A stretch of 7,736 bases of DNA from an uncultured Clostridia bacterium (GCA_947165745.1 CAMVBO010000070.1:1-7736), one strand, 5' to 3'; shown: positions 1 through 6,064, counted from the stretch's first letter. Made by a program: numbers and translations. Notes: generated from the letters alone by a model not told the origin.

Positions 1-167
1 CCGATGATGCCGTCGATGGCCCGGCCCACCAGGATGGGCACCACCAGCGTCAGCACCACCGTGGCCGCCGAGAGGACGAGCGATGACAGCACCAGCCAGC
101 GATAGCGGCCGATGTGCCTGAGCACCTTCTTTATCGTTGAAATCTGATTCCTGGAGGCCGCCTTCAT
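1..167 (-). CDS. ABC exporter half-transporter, N-terminal part (runs off window)
   Basis: This is the first 55 codons of a gene that continues beyond the left edge. The peptide starts MKAASRNQISTIKKVLRHIG and continues into a hydrophobic stretch (about residues 22-48) ending in VPILVGRAIDGIIG. That is the usual start of a type IV ABC exporter: a basic amphipathic elbow helix, then TM1 ending in an 'IDxGI'-like motif. The start is ATG at 167-165, overlapping the TGA stop of the upstream ABC gene by four bases (ATGA), with a strong GGGAGGTGAG ribosome site at about 171-180. The overlap implies translational coupling and a two-subunit transporter. The nucleotide-binding domain lies outside the window, so whether it holds the intact catalytic site is predicted, not seen. 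Substrate unknown. Confidence 0.85.
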   Translation of the reverse strand, partial: MKAASRNQISTIKKVLRHIGRYRWLVLSSLVLSAATVVLTLVVPILVGRAIDGII

Positions 168-1876
168 GCGCTCACCTCCCCTTTGAACTGGGAGTTGTAA
201 ATCTCCCTGTAGATGGCGCAGCTTTCCAGCAGCTCCGCGTGCCTGCCCTTGCCGACCACCCGGCCGTCGTCCAGCACCAGGATCAAATCAGCCTGCATGA
301 TCGAGGCCGCCCGCTGGGAAATGATGAACACCGTGGGCCGGTAAGAAAGCCCCGCGATGGCCCTGCGCAGCCGGGCGTCGGTGGCCATGTCCAAGGCCGA
401 AGCGCTATCGTCCAGGATCAGGATCTCCGGCCTACGCGCCAGCGCCCGGGCAATGGTCAGCCGCTGCTTCTGGCCGCCGGACAGGTTGCCGCCGTTTTGC
501 TCGATTTCGCCGTCCAGACCGCCCTTGGCCGCCAGCACGTCCGCCGCCTGGGCGATATCCGCCGCCTCGATGAGTGCCTCGTCCGTGGCGTCCGGATTGC
601 CCCAGCGCAGGTTGTCCCTGATCGTGCCCTTGAACAGGGACGCCTTCTGAGGCACCACGCCGATCTTCCCGCGCAGCGCCTCCTCCGGCCATTCGCGCAC
701 GTCGGTGCCGAACAGGCGCACCGCGCCGGCGGTCACGTCGTAGAACCGGGGAATCAGCCGCGCCAGCGAGCTCTTGCCCGCGCCGGTGCCGCCGATGATG
801 CCCACGGTCTGCCCGGGCAGTACGGCAAAGTCGATGTCCTCCAGGGCGGGGCTGCCCGCGCCGGGATAGGTCAGCGTCACGTGGTCGAAGGCCACCGCCG
901 GGGCCGCGGCGTCGGCCCGCGCGGCCTGGCCGTCCGCCATCGAGGGCTTGAGCGCCAGCACGTCCGCGATCCGCTTCCAGCTGGCCCAGCCCTTGTTGAT
1001 GGTGATGGTCAGCGAGGCGAACTTGATCAGCTCCACCAGGATCTGGCTCATGTAGTTGTACAGCGCCACCACCTGGCCGGTGGTCAGCGCCCCGCTGTTC
1101 ACGCGGACCGCGCCCTGACGCACCAGCAGGATCACCGCCAGGTTGATCAGCACATAAGTCACAGGATTGAGCAGCGCCGACACCCGCCCGGCCCGACGCT
1201 GGCGGGCAGTCAGCTCCCGGTTTTTCGCCCGGAAGGCCTGGTATTCCGCGTCCTCCCGGCGGAAGGCGCGGATCACCCGCGCGCCGGAGAGGGTCTCCCG
1301 CGTCGCGCCCAGCACCTTTTCCAGCTGGCGCTGCACGCCCTGCATCATGGGGATGTTGGCCGCCATGATGGCATAAACCACCGCAAAGAGCACCGCGATC
1401 ACCGCCGCGAAGACCAGCGCGCAGCGCACGTCGATGGTGAAGGCCATCACCATGGCCCCCAGCACCACGAAGGGCGAGCGCAGCAGCAGCCTCAGCGCCA
1501 TGTTCACGCCCGTCTGGGTCTGGTTCACGTCGCTGGTCATGCGGGTGATCATGGCGCTAGTGCCCAGCCGGTCGATGTCCGGGAACGACAGGGCGGTGAG
1601 CTTTGTGAACAGCGCGTGGCGCACGTCCGCGGCAAAGCCCGTGGCGGCCTTCGCCGCGAAGTACTGCGCGATGACGGCCGCCGCCAGTCCCGCCACGCCC
1701 AGGGCGATCAGCAGGCCGCTCATGCGCCAGACGTGGGGCGCGCTGCCCGCGCCGATGCCCCTGTCGATGATCGAGGCCACCACCAGCGGCACGAACAGGT
1801 CCAGCAGCGCCTCGAACATCTTGAACAGCGGCGCGCACACGCACTGGACGCGGTATTTTTTCAGGTATTTCAGCAT
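164..1876 (-). CDS. ABC exporter half-transporter with degenerate catalytic site (heterodimer subunit)
   Basis: A 570-residue ATP-driven membrane exporter subunit, full length for a half-transporter (TM domain plus ATPase). Hydrophobic helices lie at about 14-37, 51-73, 131-150, 152-171, 236-253 and 268-295. The ATPase domain starts near 326 and has Walker A GGTGAGKSS (362-370), Q-loop Gln410, signature LSGGQ (465-469), Walker B ILILD (485-489) and D-loop SALD. Two catalytic positions are not canonical: the Walker B glutamate is Asp490 (ILILDD), and the switch histidine is Gln521 (IISQRAAS). In heterodimeric exporters such as TM287/288, BmrCD and LmrCD, one subunit carries this kind of change together with an intact signature, so this is probably the TM287/BmrC-like partner. 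The next gene (start at 167, ATGA overlap) would be the other half. The start ATG at 1876-1874 has an AAAGGG ribosome site 8 nt upstream and a good promoter above it. Substrate cannot be read from the sequence; a multidrug or peptide role is a guess. Confidence 0.93.
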   Translation of the reverse strand: MLKYLKKYRVQCVCAPLFKMFEALLDLFVPLVVASIIDRGIGAGSAPHVWRMSGLLIALGVAGLAAAVIAQYFAAKAATGFAADVRHALFTKLTALSFPDIDRLGTSAMITRMTSDVNQTQTGVNMALRLLLRSPFVVLGAMVMAFTIDVRCALVFAAVIAVLFAVVYAIMAANIPMMQGVQRQLEKVLGATRETLSGARVIRAFRREDAEYQAFRAKNRELTARQRRAGRVSALLNPVTYVLINLAVILLVRQGAVRVNSGALTTGQVVALYNYMSQILVELIKFASLTITINKGWASWKRIADVLALKPSMADGQAARADAAAPAVAFDHVTLTYPGAGSPALEDIDFAVLPGQTVGIIGGTGAGKSSLARLIPRFYDVTAGAVRLFGTDVREWPEEALRGKIGVVPQKASLFKGTIRDNLRWGNPDATDEALIEAADIAQAADVLAAKGGLDGEIEQNGGNLSGGQKQRLTIARALARRPEILILDDSASALDMATDARLRRAIAGLSYRPTVFIISQRAASIMQADLILVLDDGRVVGKGRHAELLESCAIYREIYNSQFKGEVSA

Positions 1877-1913
1877 ATCGGGGTCCCTTTGCCTTTTCTT
1901 TCGCTATGAGACT

Positions 1914-1943
1914 ATTATAGCCCATTTCCCCCGCCGCGCGCAA
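1914..1943 (-). promoter_or_regulatory. Promoter of the ABC exporter operon
   Basis: On the minus strand a perfect -10 TATAAT (1919-1914) lies 18 bp downstream of a weak -35 TTGCGC (1943-1938). Transcription would start near 1907, giving a leader of about 30 nt before the ATG at 1876. No terminator or leader peptide is visible in the leader. The match is by eye; the -35 box is poor, so activation or weak constitutive use are both possible. Confidence 0.6.
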
Positions 1944-1965
1944 TGGCATTTACCAGATATTACCT

Positions 1966-1994
1966 TTGATTTTGGGTTGCGCGTGTGCAATAAT
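1966..1994 (+). promoter_or_regulatory. Promoter of the membrane metalloprotease-like gene
   Basis: Plus-strand -35 TTGATT (1966-1971), 17-bp spacer, -10 AATAAT (1989-1994). Transcription would start near 2001, leaving a leader of about 70 nt to the ATG at 2071. The -10 lies inside the dyad at 1982-2009. An AT-rich stretch at 2016-2027 (TATATT, TATGAT) could supply another -10 but has no matching -35. Confidence 0.45.
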
Positions 1995-2009
1995 GGGTGA
2001 AAGCACACG
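1982..2009. promoter_or_regulatory. Candidate operator: 7-bp inverted repeat spanning the plus-strand promoter
   Basis: CGTGTGC (1982-1988) and GCACACG (2003-2009) form perfect 7-bp inverted arms separated by 14 bp. The arm centres are 21 bp apart, about two helical turns, as expected for a dimeric regulator bound to one face of DNA. One arm abuts the -10 box and the other covers the predicted start site, so binding would be expected to repress the gene at 2071. No regulator gene is present in the window. Confidence 0.4.
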
Positions 2010-2070
2010 TGACTGTATATTTATGATCGCACAGCGTCATCATCGATGAACGAACCGGGGGAAAACAATC

Positions 2071-3000
2071 ATGGCAAAGCGGGCAAAGCGTTGGAAAGTT
2101 ATCTTCCCGGGAGCCCTCCTGGTCTTCGTGCTCCTCTGCCTCATCAGCCCTGGCTTCGCTACGCTCATATTGGACCGCGTGTCCCGCCCGGCGCTGCTGG
2201 CGCTGAACCGGCTGACGGCCCGAGTCCCCTTCCCGGTCTCCGAACCCGTCACGCTGACAATCGGCGCGATCGCCCTGGCCGCGTTGATTCGCGCCGCGCT
2301 GCGCATGCAAATCGCGCCGCTGGCCCGGTGGCTGCGGGGCGTCGCCGTAACCGCCCTGGCGATTGCCTGGGTCCTGGCGCTCACCTGGCTGCCCGCGATG
2401 CTCCAGCCGGTGGAAGCCCCGCCCGCGCCCGACGCCGACCAGCTGGAGTGGCTGTGCAAGGCGCTGATCCGCCATCTGAACGAAGCGTCCCTGGCCTTCC
2501 CGGAGAGCGCGGAAGCGCTGCGCCTCGCGCCGGAGGCGGCGGGTCTGCCCGGCTGCGCGGCAAAGGCCGCCCGCTACCCGGAGTGGATGGCGCTCACCCG
2601 CATTTCCGGAATGTTCGTACCGCCCACCGGCGAGGCGCTGGTGGATGCCGGCGCGCCCCGCGCGCTGGTTCCCTTCACCGCCGTGCACGAGCTGACGCAC
2701 CTGGCCGGCGTCGCGGACGAGGGTTCGGCCAACATCGCCGCCTGGGAAAGATGCCTGCGCGCGGGCGATCCCTTCGCCGATTCCGCGCGGCTGTGGGCGC
2801 TGCGTTACGCCATGGGCCAACTGAGCCAGGCCGACCCGGATGCCTGGCGGCGCGTGCGGGCCAATATGAAAGACCCGCTCGCGCGGGTCTTTTCGGACTG
2901 CGGAGGCGAAGTCCTCCCCCGGGGCCGGTTTTCGCTCGTTCCCGGCTTCGCCCGCATCGGCGGGGACTACGGGGATTTGACGGGCTGGCTGGTGAAATAA
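2071..3000 (+). CDS. Membrane-anchored HExxH metalloprotease-like protein (DUF3810-like)
   Basis: A 309-residue protein with three N-terminal hydrophobic helices (about 11-34, 58-76, 88-111) and a soluble C-terminal domain. Basic residues before TM1 (KRAKRWK) and between TM2 and TM3 (RAALRMQ, RWLR) place the N-terminus inside and the C-terminal domain outside. That domain holds AVHELTHLAGVADEGSAN: a zinc-peptidase HExxH (His206, Glu207, His210) followed by Glu217 and Asn221. The arrangement of TM helices, then HELxH, then a downstream E-x-x-A-N resembles the DUF3810 family as I remember it (HELAHxxGxxxExEANF). The enzymatic role is therefore predicted from the motif; no substrate is known to me. 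The ATG at 2071 has a GGGGGA ribosome site at 2057-2062. It is the only plus-strand gene supported here and is divergent from the ABC operon. It ends at TAA 2998-3000, just before a strong hairpin. Confidence 0.85.
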   Translation: MAKRAKRWKVIFPGALLVFVLLCLISPGFATLILDRVSRPALLALNRLTARVPFPVSEPVTLTIGAIALAALIRAALRMQIAPLARWLRGVAVTALAIAWVLALTWLPAMLQPVEAPPAPDADQLEWLCKALIRHLNEASLAFPESAEALRLAPEAAGLPGCAAKAARYPEWMALTRISGMFVPPTGEALVDAGAPRALVPFTAVHELTHLAGVADEGSANIAAWERCLRAGDPFADSARLWALRYAMGQLSQADPDAWRRVRANMKDPLARVFSDCGGEVLPRGRFSLVPGFARIGGDYGDLTGWLVK

Positions 3001-3003
3001 TCA

Positions 3004-3039
3004 GGGGCCGTCTCAAAGCTTTTATTTTGAGACAGCCCC
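3004..3039. terminator. Strong hairpin between convergent genes, probable bidirectional terminator
   Basis: Left arm 3004-3017 (GGGGCCGTCTCAAA) pairs with right arm 3026-3039 (TTTGAGACAGCCCC). That is 13 of 14 pairs with one C/A mismatch and an 8-nt loop. It sits 3 bp after the stop of the plus-strand gene and about 14 bp after the stop of the convergent minus-strand gene (3054). Neither side has a clean T-run after the stem, so intrinsic termination is inferred from position and stability. Confidence 0.6.
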
Positions 3040-3053
3040 CATCAAATATCGCC

Positions 3054-3203
3054 CTACCGCTGTCTGTTGCACTTTGTCGGGCAATTCGCGCAGCCGCAGC
3101 CGCAGGTGCCCTTTCCCCGCTTTTTGTCGCGGACCAGCTTTGCCACGGTCAGGGCGACGATCCCCGCCACGGCGGCGATGAGGATGATATCCAAAGCGTT
3201 CAT
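3054..3203 (-). CDS. FeoB-associated Cys-rich membrane protein
   Basis: A 49-residue protein with one hydrophobic helix (about 4-24, starting MNALDIILIAAVAGIVALTV), a basic stretch (RDKKRGKG), then a cysteine cluster C34-G-C36-G-C38-A-N-C41-P-T-K-C45. A short TM helix, basic linker and tight CxCxC/CxxC tail next to feoB matches the FeoB-associated Cys-rich membrane proteins of Gram-positive bacteria. They are thought to assist FeoB in Fe(II) transport, perhaps by binding iron at the inner face; that role is family inference. The ATG at 3203-3201 is chosen because AGGAGAG (3215-3209) lies 5 nt upstream and the protein then starts directly with the helix. A GTG two codons earlier is possible. 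A longer upstream reading frame runs through repeat DNA and is not credible. It lies 321 bp downstream of feoB, an unusually wide gap for partners. Confidence 0.88.
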   Translation of the reverse strand: MNALDIILIAAVAGIVALTVAKLVRDKKRGKGTCGCGCANCPTKCNRQR

Positions 3204-3220
3204 ATGCACTCTCCTGTTCG

Positions 3221-3267
3221 ACAACCCCTCCGGCGCTTCGCGCCACCTCCCCTTGCACAGGGGAGGC
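3221..3267 (-). repeat. Double-hairpin intergenic repeat, copy 1 (minus orientation)
   Basis: Two adjacent perfect stem-loops. CCTCCCCT (3246-3253) pairs with AGGGGAGG (3259-3266) around a 5-nt loop, and GGCGC (3232-3236) pairs with GCGCC (3240-3244) around a 3-nt loop. Read on the minus strand the order is CCTCCCC stem, GGTG, a short stem with a GAA loop, then GGAGGGGTTG. The same order recurs on the plus strand at 6023-6064, so both are copies of one repeat type. It lies just upstream of the Cys-rich protein gene and could fold in its mRNA. Confidence 0.65.
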
Positions 3268-3463
3268 GTAAAGGGGAATTTCCGGTGCTTGCCGCGCCTG
3301 CGCCTATACCGGGGCAGCGTTATGGCATGTAGTTCACAGTTGAAAGAGGGCGTCTCGCCGCGCCTGCACAGCTGCCTGAGCGGACTGCGCAACGCCGCCC
3401 CCTCGGTAGAGCAGCGCGATTGCGGGCGGCGCGACGCCGTCCCTGCCTCCGCGCGGCAGCCGC
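3268..3463. other. GC-rich intergenic stretch, no convincing gene
   Basis: This part of the gap between feoB and the Cys-rich protein gene has frames open in several directions, but none has a ribosome site and recognisable protein character. I see no clear promoter for the downstream gene; a weak minus-strand TTTCAA/TAACGC pair 17 bp apart around 3320-3350 is not persuasive. The stretch is probably an untranslated spacer or repeat remnant. Confidence 0.4.
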
Positions 3464-3525
3464 TATTCCTAATCCCTAATCCCTATTCCCTAATCCCTAA
3501 TCCCTATTCCCTAATCCCTAATCCC
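3464..3525 (-). repeat. Tandem ATTAGGG-type heptad array with G-quadruplex potential, touching the feoB stop
   Basis: The array has a 21-bp period (plus strand TATTCCC-TAATCCC-TAATCCC), with copies at 3464-3483 (one base short), 3484-3504 and 3505-3525. On the minus strand, the sense strand of feoB, it gives eight GGG tracts and one GG, each separated by exactly 4 nt (ATTA or AATA). This is the G3N4 pattern expected of G-quadruplexes. The feoB stop TAG (3527-3525) donates its G to the first tract. The structure would form in the mRNA right after the stop codon. Confidence 0.9.
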
Positions 3526-5867
3526 TAAATCAACGACCCGATCAGCCGCACCGCCAGCGCGGCGACCCAGGCCACGGCGCACTGCCACAGCACCACGCCC
3601 AGCGCCCACTTGCCGCCCAGCTCCCGCCGGATGGAGGCGATGGCGGCCACGCAGGGGGTATACAGCAGGCTGAACACCAAGAGCGACGCGGCGCTGAGGG
3701 CGCTCATCGTGGCGGCCACGCCCCCGGCATACAGCACCTTCAGCACAGAGACCACGCTCTCCTTGGCCATGAAGCCGGAGATCAGCGCGGTGGCCACCCG
3801 CCAGTCGCCCAGGCCCAGGGGCCGCAGCACCGGCACCAGCACGCCGGAGATCGCCGCCAGGATGCTGTTGGCGGACTCCTCCTCGGCCAGCAGGTTGAAG
3901 CGCAGATCGAAGCTCTTGAGGAACCAGACGATGATCGAGGCGATCAGGATCACCGAAAACGCCCGCTGCAAAAAGTCCTTCGCTTTCTCCCACAGCAGCT
4001 GGAACACGCTGCGCGGGCTGGGCAGGCGATAGTTGGGCAGCTCCATCACGAAGGGCACGGCCTCTCCCTTGAAGATGGTGTTCTTGAACATCAGCGCCAT
4101 CAGTATGCTCATGCAGATGCCCAGCACATACAGCTCCGTCATAATCAGCCCGCCCCGCTTCGGGAAGAAGGCCTGCACGAAGAAGGCGTAGATGGGCAGC
4201 TTGGCGGTGCAGCTCATAAAGGGCGTCAGCAGTATGGTCATCTTGCGGTCGCGCTCGCTGGGCAGGGTGCGGGTGGCCATCACCGCCGGCACCGTGCAGC
4301 CGAAGCCGATCAGCATGGGCACAATGCTGCGCCCGGACAGGCCGATCTTGCGCAGCAGCTTGTCCATGACGAAGGCCACGCGGGCGATGTAGCCGCTGTC
4401 CTCCATCAGCGACAGGAAGAAGAACAGCGTGACGATGATGGGCAGGAAGGACAATACGCTGCCCACGCCCTCGAAGATGCCGCCGATGATCAGCCCATGG
4501 ATGGTGGGGTTCACGTTCCCGGCGGCCAGCGCCCCGTCCACCGCGTTCGTCAGCGCTTCCACGCCTTGGGCCAGCAGGTCCTGGAGGAACGCGCCGATCA
4601 CGTTGAACGTCAGGTAAAACACCAGCGCCATGATGGCGATGAACATGGGAAGGGCGGTATACCTGCCGGTGAGGATCCTGTCGATGCGCTGACTGCGCAG
4701 GTGCTCCCGGCTCTCCCGAGGGCGCTTCACGCACGCGTCGCACACCCGCCGGATGAAGGAAAAGCGCATGTCGGCGATGGCAGCGGCCCGATCCAGGCCG
4801 CGCTCCCGCTCCATTTGCAGCACGATGTGCTCCAGCGTCTCCTTTTCGTTTCCATCCAGGTCCAGCTGGTCCAGGATCAGGTCGTCGCCCTCGATGATCT
4901 TGCAGGCGGCGAAGCGCACCGGCAGGCCCGACGCCGCCGCGTGATCCTCGATCAGGTGGGCCACGGCGTGGATGCAGCGGTGCACCGCGCCGCCGTGGTC
5001 GTCGCTGCCGCAAAAGTCATACCGCAGGGGCTTTTCCTGATAGTAGGCGATGTGCACGGCGTGCTTCACCAGCTCGTCCACGCCCTGGTTCTTCGCGGCG
5101 GAAATGGGCACCACGGGCACGCCCAGCGCCGCTTCCATGCCGTTGATGTCCACGCTGCCGCCGTTGCCCGTCATCTCGTCCATCATGTTCAGGGCCACCA
5201 CGGTGGGAATCCCCATCTCCAGCAGCTGCATGGTCAGGTAAAGGTTGCGCTCGATGTTGGTGGCATCCACGATGTTGATGATGGCCTTGGGCTTTTCCCG
5301 CAGCACGAAGTCACGGCTCACCAGCTCTTCGCTGGAATAGGGCGACATGGAATAGATGCCGGGCAGGTCGGTGATGGAGGTGTTCGCCTGGCCGCGAATC
5401 GCGCCGTCCTTGCGGTCCACCGTCACGCCGGGGAAGTTGCCCACGTGCTGGTTCGAGCCGGTCAGCTGGTTGAAGAGGGTGGTCTTGCCGCTGTTCTGGT
5501 TGCCCACCAGCGCAAACGTCAGCGTTTCACCCTTGGGCAGGGGATCGCCGCTGCCCTTGGGGTGGAACTTGCCGTCCTCGCCCAGGCCCAGGTGGGGCGC
5601 CTCCCGACCCCGCTCCGCCCCGGCGGACATCTCGGTCAAATGGTCGATGGGCGTCGCTTGGATCTTCTCCGCGTCCGCCAGCCGCAGCGTCAGCTCATAG
5701 CCGTGGATGCGCAGCTCCATCGGGTCCCCCATGGGCGCCAGCTTCACCAGCTGAACCTCCGCGCCGGGAATCACGCCCATGTCCAGGAAATGCTGGCGCA
5801 GCGCGCCTTCACCGCCAACCGCCTCGACGCGGGCGCACTGGCCCACCTTCAAATCCTTCAAGGTCAT
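3525..5867 (-). CDS. feoB: Ferrous iron transporter, FeoA-FeoB fusion
   Basis: A 780-residue inner-membrane Fe(II) importer. Residues 1-74 form a complete FeoA (SH3-like) domain, normally a separate protein. A polar linker (about 75-115) leads to the FeoB GTPase: G1 GNQNSGKT (122-129), G2 Thr149 in NFPGVTVD, G3 DLPG (167-170), G4 NMMD (227-230), G5 SAAK (256-259). Asn125 matches the K+-coordinating Asn of Streptococcus thermophilus FeoB. A helical regulatory region (about 270-395) precedes the membrane core, which carries the conserved gate motifs GFGCTVPA (521-528) and PFMSCTAKLP (549-558) and the later YTPC (736-739). All three cysteines (524, 553, 739) are present. The length equals a usual FeoB plus FeoA. 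ATG 5867-5865 starts exactly at the FeoA domain; its ribosome site (GAGAAG, 5876-5871, 3 nt away) is weak. It is preceded by a promoter with likely metal-responsive dyads and followed by the Cys-rich partner. The stop overlaps the G-tract array. Confidence 0.97.
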   Translation of the reverse strand: MTLKDLKVGQCARVEAVGGEGALRQHFLDMGVIPGAEVQLVKLAPMGDPMELRIHGYELTLRLADAEKIQATPIDHLTEMSAGAERGREAPHLGLGEDGKFHPKGSGDPLPKGETLTFALVGNQNSGKTTLFNQLTGSNQHVGNFPGVTVDRKDGAIRGQANTSITDLPGIYSMSPYSSEELVSRDFVLREKPKAIINIVDATNIERNLYLTMQLLEMGIPTVVALNMMDEMTGNGGSVDINGMEAALGVPVVPISAAKNQGVDELVKHAVHIAYYQEKPLRYDFCGSDDHGGAVHRCIHAVAHLIEDHAAASGLPVRFAACKIIEGDDLILDQLDLDGNEKETLEHIVLQMERERGLDRAAAIADMRFSFIRRVCDACVKRPRESREHLRSQRIDRILTGRYTALPMFIAIMALVFYLTFNVIGAFLQDLLAQGVEALTNAVDGALAAGNVNPTIHGLIIGGIFEGVGSVLSFLPIIVTLFFFLSLMEDSGYIARVAFVMDKLLRKIGLSGRSIVPMLIGFGCTVPAVMATRTLPSERDRKMTILLTPFMSCTAKLPIYAFFVQAFFPKRGGLIMTELYVLGICMSILMALMFKNTIFKGEAVPFVMELPNYRLPSPRSVFQLLWEKAKDFLQRAFSVILIASIIVWFLKSFDLRFNLLAEEESANSILAAISGVLVPVLRPLGLGDWRVATALISGFMAKESVVSVLKVLYAGGVAATMSALSAASLLVFSLLYTPCVAAIASIRRELGGKWALGVVLWQCAVAWVAALAVRLIGSLI

Positions 5868-5951
5868 CGTCTTCTCGCCCCGTTCCTGCCGCCTTTGAGC
5901 ATGGCATTGTGTATGCGCCCGGGCCGGGTTCCATCCCTGTCCGAGCGTCTA

Positions 5952-5999
5952 TAGTTTATATCGATTAACTAACTGTGTCAAGTTAATATTGTTTAACTT
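5952..5999. promoter_or_regulatory. Nested AGTTAA/TTAACT dyads over the feo promoter, probable metalloregulator operator
   Basis: Three inverted repeats share half-sites. AAGTTAA (5980-5986) and TTAACTT (5993-5999) form perfect 7-bp arms with a 6-bp spacer. TTAACT (5965-5970) and AGTTAA (5981-5986) form perfect 6-bp arms with a 10-bp spacer covering the -35. TAGTTTAT (5952-5959) and ATTAACTA (5964-5971) match at 7 of 8 positions around 4 bp and cover the -10. Half-sites of this type (TTAACTTGACTTAA-like) are recalled for DtxR/MntR-class regulators such as streptococcal ScaR and SloR. With feoB downstream, iron- or manganese-dependent repression is the likely purpose. The regulator class (DtxR or Fur) is inferred. 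Confidence 0.55.
5953..5981 (-). promoter_or_regulatory. feo promoter
   Basis: On the minus strand a perfect -35 TTGACA (5981-5976) is followed after 17 bp by TAAACT (5958-5953), or after 15 bp by TATAAA (5960-5955). Transcription would start near 5946, leaving an approximately 80-nt GC-rich leader before the FeoA-FeoB start. I see no recognisable riboswitch in the leader. The promoter is embedded in overlapping dyads described separately. Confidence 0.65.
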
Positions 6000-6022
6000 T
6001 TGGGCGTAGAGGCAAGCCAAAA

Positions 6023-6064
6023 GCCTCCCCACCGCATTGGGGAGGTGCCCTGAAGGGGCAGGGA
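6023..6064 (+). repeat. Double-hairpin intergenic repeat, copy 2 (plus orientation)
   Basis: CCTCCCC (6024-6030) pairs with GGGGAGG (6039-6045) around an 8-nt loop. TGCCC (6046-6050) then pairs with GGGCA (6056-6060). The layout matches copy 1 read on the minus strand at 3221-3267: GCCTCCCC stem, GGTG, second stem with a GAA loop, then a G-rich tail. Loop and second-stem sequences differ while the pairing is kept, as expected for a diverged dispersed repeat. Confidence 0.6.

Noticed and set aside
137..1909. Long plus-strand open frame (590 codons) opposite the ABC gene
   Set aside because: It is the antisense shadow of a clear ABC exporter gene; the product is His/Arg/Gln-rich low-complexity sequence with no domain and no ribosome site.
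3054..3392. 112-residue version of the FeoB-associated protein
   Set aside because: The first ~63 residues translate the CCTCCCC repeat; AGGAGAG at 3215-3209 and the TM helix fix the start at 3203.
3464..3525. CRISPR array or true telomere for the heptad repeat
   Set aside because: There are no unique spacers and the period is 21 bp with 7-bp subunits, so it is not CRISPR. It lies between two genes, so it is not a chromosome end.
3511..5013. Second long minus-strand frame (500 codons) inside feoB
   Set aside because: It is out of frame with the intact FeoB motifs and yields Arg/Gly/Ala-rich sequence typical of GC-rich off-frame translation.
5868..5946. Riboswitch in the feo leader
   Set aside because: The roughly 80-nt leader shows only a small CCCGG/CCGGG self-complementarity and no conserved riboswitch core that I can recognise.
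4497..5954. Long plus-strand open frame (485 codons) opposite FeoA-FeoB
   Set aside because: Antisense shadow of feoB with the same His/Val/Gln-rich bias; feoB motifs on the other strand are unambiguous.
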